A stretch of DNA of 11,405 nucleotides from Pseudothermotoga sp. (GTDB taxonomy: Bacteria > Thermotogota > Thermotogae > Thermotogales > DSM-5069), in the NCBI GenBank assembly GCA_028276125.1, contig JAPYWY010000023.1, forward strand, positions 1 to 11,405, in the 5' to 3' direction. The position numbers and the translations under genes are program-made. The notes below the pieces were generated by a model. That model had not been told where the DNA came from and did no database searches. It was given only the letters and a program-made list of their open reading frames with translations. Shown piece by piece: positions 8,120 through 11,405 of this stretch; position 1 is the stretch's first letter; each line of letters begins with the position of its first letter.

Positions 8120-8126
8120 CCCCCTC
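8120..8126 (-). promoter_or_regulatory. Ribosome binding site of truA
   Basis: GAGGGGG on the minus strand, 8 nt before the GTG at 8111, decides the truA start. It lies 5 nt past the 3' end of the RNase P RNA; CCCTC in the 3' strand of the RNase P P1 stem could pair with it. Confidence 0.8.
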
Positions 8127-8131
8127 AAAAT

Positions 8132-8463
8132 CACGGAGAGGGACTGTAAGCCGGATTCTGTCGAGGGTGACCATCTATCTGGGGAGAGCGTTTCCGCCCT
8201 CCTCAAGCGGCCTACCCGGGGTTATGGACGGGCCACCCACCCCTGCTCGGCCTTGCTCCGGGTGGGGGTTACCGAGCCATCGGGTCACCCCGATGCTGGT
8301 GAGCTCTTACCTCACCTTTTCACCCTTGCCCTCTTCGGGCGGTTTGAAGTTTCTGTGGCCCTTTCCGAGGATCGCTCCTCCTGGGTGTTACCCAGCACCC
8401 CGCCCTGTGGAGTCCGGACTTTCCTCGAGCCCATCGGCCCGCGGTCACCCATCCCTCTCCGTG
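8132..8463 (-). ncRNA. rnpB: RNase P RNA, bacterial type A
   Basis: This is the catalytic RNA of RNase P, which cuts the 5' leader from pre-tRNAs. All conserved blocks are present in order on the minus strand: GAGGAAAGTCCGGACTC (8410-8426), AAGGGTGAAAAGGTGAGG running into TAAGAGC (8303-8327), AGCAAGGCC (8249-8257) and ACAGAATCCGGCTTAC (8146-8161). The ends are set by a perfect 12-bp P1 stem (8452-8463 with 8132-8143); P2 is GGGTGACC/GGTCACCC. P3 is very short. Stems capped by GNRA loops are visible: GCGA on P9, GTGA on P14 and GAAA on P18. The length of about 332 nt is close to that of T. maritima. It fills the whole fmt-truA gap: 3 nt after the fmt stop and about 20 nt before truA. I see no convincing promoter in the end of fmt, so it may be cut out of the operon transcript. 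Confidence 0.97.
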
Positions 8464-8466
8464 GAG

Positions 8467-9369
8467 TCAAACGTGAAATCTATCGTTGATCTTGATCAAT
8501 CTACCGTTGTAGGCTTCAAAGAACGTCATTCTCTTTTTGCCGGGAAACTGAACATGTGAAATGAGAACCAGACCCGTAGAAGTCATTACGAAAGCTCCAT
8601 CTCGGCCTACGCGAACCACCGTTCCTGGCACGTCCGTCGGACAGGACTCGATCGCCTTGACCCCAAAGATCTTGACACACTGTCCATCCAAGAAGGCCCT
8701 CGCGCCAGGCCTGGAGTCGTAGGCCCTTATCTTGTCCTTCACCTTGTGTGCAGGTTGCGCAAAATCTACGAGAAGATCCTTCTCTTCGATCTTCGGAGCG
8801 TAGCTGGCCAACGACTCGTCTTGGGGAACGAGATCGTGGGAGAAAGGATCTTTCAAAAATTCGACCAACATCTGACAACCAAGGTTCAAAAGTTTCGTTT
8901 CCACCTCGTCGAAAGTTTCAAAGTCATCTATCTGCACACTCTCCTGCATGGCGATCGGACCTGCATCGAGCTGCTCGGTCAGCCTGAAGATGGTCACTCC
9001 CGTCAAATTTTCACCGTTCTCTATCGCGCGCTGTATCGGCGCAGCGCCCCTGTACTTTGGAAGCAACGAAGGATGGACGTTGTAGAACGGCAGTGCATCG
9101 AGATACCTCTTCGGAATCAGTCTTCCATAAGCGACGACGATGCAGATATCTACGTTGAGCTCATCGAAAGGAACTTGCTTGAGCTGCTCGTAGACAGGTA
9201 TCTTGGCTTCTTGTGCGAGAACTTTCACGGGGCTCGGCGTCGGTTTCAAACCTCGACCGAAAGGTTTGTCAGCCTGCGTGACCACGGCAACGACGTCCAT
9301 ACCTTCCTTCAGCAACGTCTCCAAGTGCTTTGCGGCGAAGTGTGGTGTTCCAAGGAAGAGTATTCTCAT
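8467..9369 (-). CDS. fmt: Methionyl-tRNA formyltransferase
   Basis: Fmt transfers a formyl group from 10-formyl-tetrahydrofolate to Met-tRNA(fMet) for initiation. The 300-residue protein begins MRILFLGTPHFA and carries the formyltransferase signature NVHPSLLPKYRGAAPIQRAI (97-116). The catalytic triad is seen as N97, H99 and D135 (LTEQLDAGPI). The smaller C-terminal tRNA-binding domain follows from about residue 205. It starts 6 bp after the def stop, with AGGTGA overlapping that stop, so def and fmt are probably coupled; this pair is often found together because Fmt adds the formyl group that Def later removes. Its stop codon is followed within 3 nt by the P1 stem of the RNase P RNA. Confidence 0.97.
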   Translation of the reverse strand: MRILFLGTPHFAAKHLETLLKEGMDVVAVVTQADKPFGRGLKPTPSPVKVLAQEAKIPVYEQLKQVPFDELNVDICIVVAYGRLIPKRYLDALPFYNVHPSLLPKYRGAAPIQRAIENGENLTGVTIFRLTEQLDAGPIAMQESVQIDDFETFDEVETKLLNLGCQMLVEFLKDPFSHDLVPQDESLASYAPKIEEKDLLVDFAQPAHKVKDKIRAYDSRPGARAFLDGQCVKIFGVKAIESCPTDVPGTVVRVGRDGAFVMTSTGLVLISHVQFPGKKRMTFFEAYNGRLIKINDRFHV

Positions 9370-9375
9370 TCAGTC

Positions 9376-9873
9376 TCACCTTAGCTGGGCGGAACGCTTC
9401 ACTATGTCCAACAGTTTCTCACGAATTGCGGCCCTTCTCTCTGGCGGTATCAAATCGATGAAGAGTATCCCATCGAGGTGATCGTACTCGTGTTGAACGA
9501 TCCGCGCACTGTAATCGACGAACTTTTCTTCGTGTTCGGCTCCACTTTCATCTTTGTACCTCACAATCACTTCCTTACTGCGCTCCACGTTTTCGAAGAT
9601 TTCTGGAACGCTCAGACAACCTTCCTCAGCGACAACTTTTTCTTCACTCTTGTAAACGATCTTGGGATTTATCATCGCCCTCGGCTTACCGTCGTCCATC
9701 ACGATTATCCTGAGAGACACTCCCACCTGTGGTGCGGCTAAGCCGACGCCATCCTCTGCGTACATGACTTCGAACATGTCTCTGATGATGCTCAGAACGT
9801 TCTCATCTATCTGAGAGACTTCCTTGGCCTTCTTTCTGAGCACTGGATCTCCAAGAAGCCTTATCCTTTTCAC
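9376..9873 (-). CDS. def: Peptide deformylase
   Basis: Def is a metalloenzyme that removes the N-formyl group from new proteins. The 165-residue protein has all three motifs: GVGLAAPQVG (42-51), EEGCLSVP (83-90) and QHEYDHLDG (127-135). C86, H128 and H132 bind the metal and E129 is catalytic. The length is typical of bacterial deformylase. The start is GTG at 9873, preceded by GGGAGGT 8 nt upstream; it gives the family-like opening MKRIRLLGDPVLR. This start lies inside the 3' end of surE, a 71-bp overlap. The stop is 6 bp from fmt. Confidence 0.97.
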   Translation of the reverse strand: MKRIRLLGDPVLRKKAKEVSQIDENVLSIIRDMFEVMYAEDGVGLAAPQVGVSLRIIVMDDGKPRAMINPKIVYKSEEKVVAEEGCLSVPEIFENVERSKEVIVRYKDESGAEHEEKFVDYSARIVQHEYDHLDGILFIDLIPPERRAAIREKLLDIVKRSAQLR

Positions 9874-10615
9874 GTTGGCTTACCTCCCTCAACTTCTCGA
9901 GCAACCGCTCGTGCGTCATGAAAACTGTTATCGGTGTGACTGCAACGTAACCTTCCCTCACGATCACGTAATCACAATCGGGCCTTTCGTCGTCCTCCAC
10001 GACATCGCCGTACATCCAGTAATAGGTGTTTCCCATCGGATCAACCCGTGCCTCGAACCGGTCCGCGTATCTCCTCGCGCTCTGCCGAGCCACCTTCCAA
10101 CCCTTGATCTCACCGATCGGAAAGTTCAGGCTCAACGCGGTGAACTTTTCGAGGATCGAAAAGTCGAATTCTTCGACGAAGTCCATGGTGAACTTCGCCG
10201 CCTCCCTGTAGTCGAAGTCTTCGACGGCGGGTGCAGACAAAGCGAGGGAAGCTATCCCAAGGAGTGCACCCTCTATGGCACCGGATACGGTTCCAGAATA
10301 GACGATGTCCGTTCCGAGGTTGTAACCGAAGTTTATGCCACTGATCACCAAATCTATGTTCTTTTCACCAATGACTTCTACTCCGAGTTTCACGCAGTCC
10401 GCTGGTGTTCCGGTCGTGGCGTACACGGGTATGTGTTCGAAGACCTTCACGCGCTTTACCCAAATGGGCATTCTCACAGTTATCGCATGACCCGTGGCGC
10501 TCTGTTCAGATTCCGGCGCCACGACTAAAACGTCGTGTCTTTCGGAAAGAATTTCTGCGAGCGTCAAAAGACCGATGGATGTGACACCGTCGTCGTTGGT
10601 GAGCAGAATGCGCAA
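9803..10615 (-). CDS. surE: 5'/3'-nucleotidase SurE
   Basis: SurE is a metal-dependent phosphatase that releases phosphate from nucleoside monophosphates; it is linked to stress survival. The protein has 270 residues from a TTG at 10615, chosen because AGGTGA lies 5 nt upstream and the product opens MRILLTNDDG, the family N-terminus. The ATG at 10621 has no usable spacing to that site. Metal ligands are D8, D9, S39 (EQSATGH) and N95 (ISGINFG). TTGTPADCVKLG (67-78) and SGTVSGAIEGA (107-117) are also conserved. The T. maritima protein, as I remember it, ends at about residue 247 with LREVYD; here LREV (242-245) is followed by 25 extra polar residues that read into def. It is the first gene of the minus-strand block. 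Confidence 0.95.
   Translation of the reverse strand: MRILLTNDDGVTSIGLLTLAEILSERHDVLVVAPESEQSATGHAITVRMPIWVKRVKVFEHIPVYATTGTPADCVKLGVEVIGEKNIDLVISGINFGYNLGTDIVYSGTVSGAIEGALLGIASLALSAPAVEDFDYREAAKFTMDFVEEFDFSILEKFTALSLNFPIGEIKGWKVARQSARRYADRFEARVDPMGNTYYWMYGDVVEDDERPDCDYVIVREGYVAVTPITVFMTHERLLEKLREVSQREKDKASWRSSAQKEGQGSLSDR
9882..9888 (-). promoter_or_regulatory. Ribosome binding site of def
   Basis: GGGAGGT on the minus strand, 8 nt before the GTG at 9873. It lies within surE codons at the point where SurE proteins usually end. Confidence 0.75.
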
Positions 10616-10621
10616 GATCAT

Positions 10622-10627
10622 CACCTC
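10622..10627 (-). promoter_or_regulatory. Ribosome binding site of surE
   Basis: GAGGTG on the minus strand, 6 nt before TTG at 10615. It touches the ATG at 10621 directly, which argues against that ATG as the start. Confidence 0.7.
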
Positions 10628-10642
10628 ACGTCGCAGCAAGAT

Positions 10643-10651
10643 TTTATCACA
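10643..10651 (-). promoter_or_regulatory. Candidate extended -10 promoter for the surE operon
   Basis: TGTGATAAA on the minus strand fits an extended -10 element (TG, one base, then GATAAA). Transcription would begin near 10636, leaving a leader of about 20 nt before surE. No good -35 box is seen at 16-18 bp, which extended -10 promoters can tolerate. It is the only clear promoter-like sequence I noted for the minus-strand block. Confidence 0.45.
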
Positions 10652-10693
10652 GACTCAGTGAACATCCCACTAAGGAAAGCTTTCTTCATTGCA

Positions 10694-10702
10694 TGTTACA
10701 AT
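10694..10702 (+). promoter_or_regulatory. Candidate extended -10 promoter for mnmG
   Basis: TGTTACAAT on the plus strand is a close match to an extended -10 element (TG, one base, TACAAT). Transcription would start near 10709, giving a leader of about 24 nt. No strong -35 box is seen. The two divergent -10 elements are about 43 bp apart. Confidence 0.5.
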
Positions 10703-10732
10703 CAAATATTGAGCGAGCTTGGGGTGAGAAAC

Positions 10733-11405
10733 GTGAGAGAGTCTTACGACGTGGTTGTCGTCGGTGCGGGTCATGCTGGAGTCGAGGCAGCCCTCGTCAC
10801 CGCAAGATGCGGTTTCAAGACTCTTCTGATAACCTCTAACCTCGACAGGGTCGCCTGGGCTTCTTGCAATCCAGCTATCGGTGGTCCTGCCAAGGGCATC
10901 GTGGTGCGAGAAGTCGACGCACTCGGTGGAGAGATGGCGAAGACGACGGATCGAACGATGATAAACGTGAGGATGTTGAACACCAGCAAGGGTGTCTCTG
11001 TGCGTGCACTGCGCGCACAGATCGACAAGGTCAGCTACAGTTTGACGATGAAAAGGACGTTGGAACAGACCCAGAACTTGTTCTTGAAGCAGGCGGAGGT
11101 GTGTGACCTCATCGTCGAAGGCAGTCACATAAGAGCGGTCGTGGACAAGCTCGGCATAGTTTACGAGGCACGTGCGGTCATACTGACGACAGGAACTTTT
11201 TTGAACGGCAAGATTTTCATAGGTCGACAAACTTTCGAAGCCGGCAGACTCGGAGATTTTCCAGCCAAGGGACTCTCGGAGGCTTTGATGAGACTCGGTT
11301 TTAGAATCGGAAGGTTCAAAACGGGTACCCCCGCGCGGGTTCTCGGCAAGACGATCGACTTCAGCAAAATGAAGCGTCAGGACACCGCTGACGAGCCACT
11401 GTGTT
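10733..11405 (+). CDS. mnmG: tRNA uridine-34 carboxymethylaminomethyl-modifying enzyme MnmG, 5' part
   Basis: MnmG (GidA) is the FAD-binding partner of MnmE; together they add the aminomethyl or carboxymethylaminomethyl group to U34 of certain tRNAs. The first 224 residues are in the window and the gene continues past the right edge. Motifs: the dinucleotide-binding VVVVGAGHAGVEAA (7-20), SCNPAIGG (44-51) with a Cys at 45 matching a functionally important E. coli Cys, DALGGEM (62-68), RMLNTSKG (80-87), ALRAQID (92-98), TTGTFLNGK (152-160) and KTGTPAR (196-202). The segment after CNPAIGG reads PAKGIVV rather than the IGKGHLV known from E. coli. The GTG at 10733 has GGGGTGA 5 nt upstream; another in-frame GTG at 10724 overlaps that site and is less likely. 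Confidence 0.95.
   Translation, partial: MRESYDVVVVGAGHAGVEAALVTARCGFKTLLITSNLDRVAWASCNPAIGGPAKGIVVREVDALGGEMAKTTDRTMINVRMLNTSKGVSVRALRAQIDKVSYSLTMKRTLEQTQNLFLKQAEVCDLIVEGSHIRAVVDKLGIVYEARAVILTTGTFLNGKIFIGRQTFEAGRLGDFPAKGLSEALMRLGFRIGRFKTGTPARVLGKTIDFSKMKRQDTADEPLC

Larger units (their letters stand above)
203..10615 (-). other. Probable single operon surE-def-fmt-rnpB-truA-unknown-tlyA-unknown-secA-prfB
   Basis: Ten minus-strand genes follow each other with overlaps or gaps of at most 6 bp; the sole larger gap is rnpB itself. A promoter-like element lies just before surE and a strong terminator just after prfB, and I saw no intrinsic terminator between them. Stop/start overlaps and ribosome binding sites placed inside the preceding gene suggest coupled translation. 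Internal promoters cannot be excluded, for example before secA or rnpB. Confidence 0.6.

Noticed and set aside
8464..8520. A promoter for rnpB inside the end of fmt (TTGATC with TAGATT)
   Set aside because: The spacing between the two boxes is only about 11 bp and the -10-like box is too far from the P1 end, so it is not supported.
8055..8559. Two plus-strand reading frames of 144 and 153 residues across the fmt-truA gap
   Set aside because: They are antisense translations of the RNase P RNA. The sequences (such as DCKPDSVEGDHLSG) are of the kind often wrongly annotated as proteins over rnpB; the conserved RNA blocks explain the sequence.
10616..10639. SurE starts at TTG 10639 or ATG 10621
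   Set aside because: Neither has a binding site at proper spacing, and both add residues before the conserved MRILLTNDDG; TTG at 10615 fits both.
10670..11230. A 186-residue minus-strand frame at the right edge
   Set aside because: It is antisense to the clear mnmG coding sequence and crosses its promoter.

Overview
The window looks like chromosome from a thermophilic member of the Thermotogales, close to Thermotoga/Pseudothermotoga. Reasons (partly remembered family sequences, not a search): the SecA, TruA and SurE proteins resemble their T. maritima counterparts through most of their length. SecA carries the same kind of long insertion in its first nucleotide-binding domain and has no C-terminal zinc motif. 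The RNase P RNA is built of GC-rich stems although the surrounding genes are only about half GC.

Layout, left to right. Positions 1-153 probably hold the 3' end of a plus-strand gene that converges on the block to its right. A strong intrinsic terminator for the minus strand lies at 164-188. From 203 to 10615 all genes are on the minus strand and almost touch. In transcription order they are surE, def, fmt, rnpB (RNA), truA, an envelope protein with PQQ-like repeats, tlyA, a secreted protein of unknown function, secA and prfB. The gene junctions either overlap (71, about 106, 25 and 4 bp) or leave gaps of 3-6 bp. The only large gap, 355 bp between fmt and truA, is filled by the RNase P RNA. 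A divergent control region lies at 10616-10732, and mnmG starts there on the plus strand and runs off the right edge.

Together the minus-strand genes form one probable transcription unit of about 10.4 kb, read from a promoter just upstream of surE to the terminator after prfB. Most members serve translation and its products: deformylation (def) and formylation (fmt) of initiator methionine, tRNA 5' maturation (rnpB), tRNA pseudouridylation (truA), rRNA 2'-O-methylation (tlyA), termination (prfB) and protein export (secA). The two unknown proteins both begin with export-type hydrophobic segments and sit on either side of tlyA, upstream of secA. The divergent mnmG is another tRNA-modification gene.

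I see no mobile element, CRISPR array, tRNA or defence system. The points most worth a second look are the rnpB gene wedged inside an operon, with its 3' P1 strand able to pair with the truA ribosome binding site; a SurE tail that reads 71 bp into def past an off-frame stop; a TruA catalytic motif with unusual residues; and the two unknown envelope proteins.
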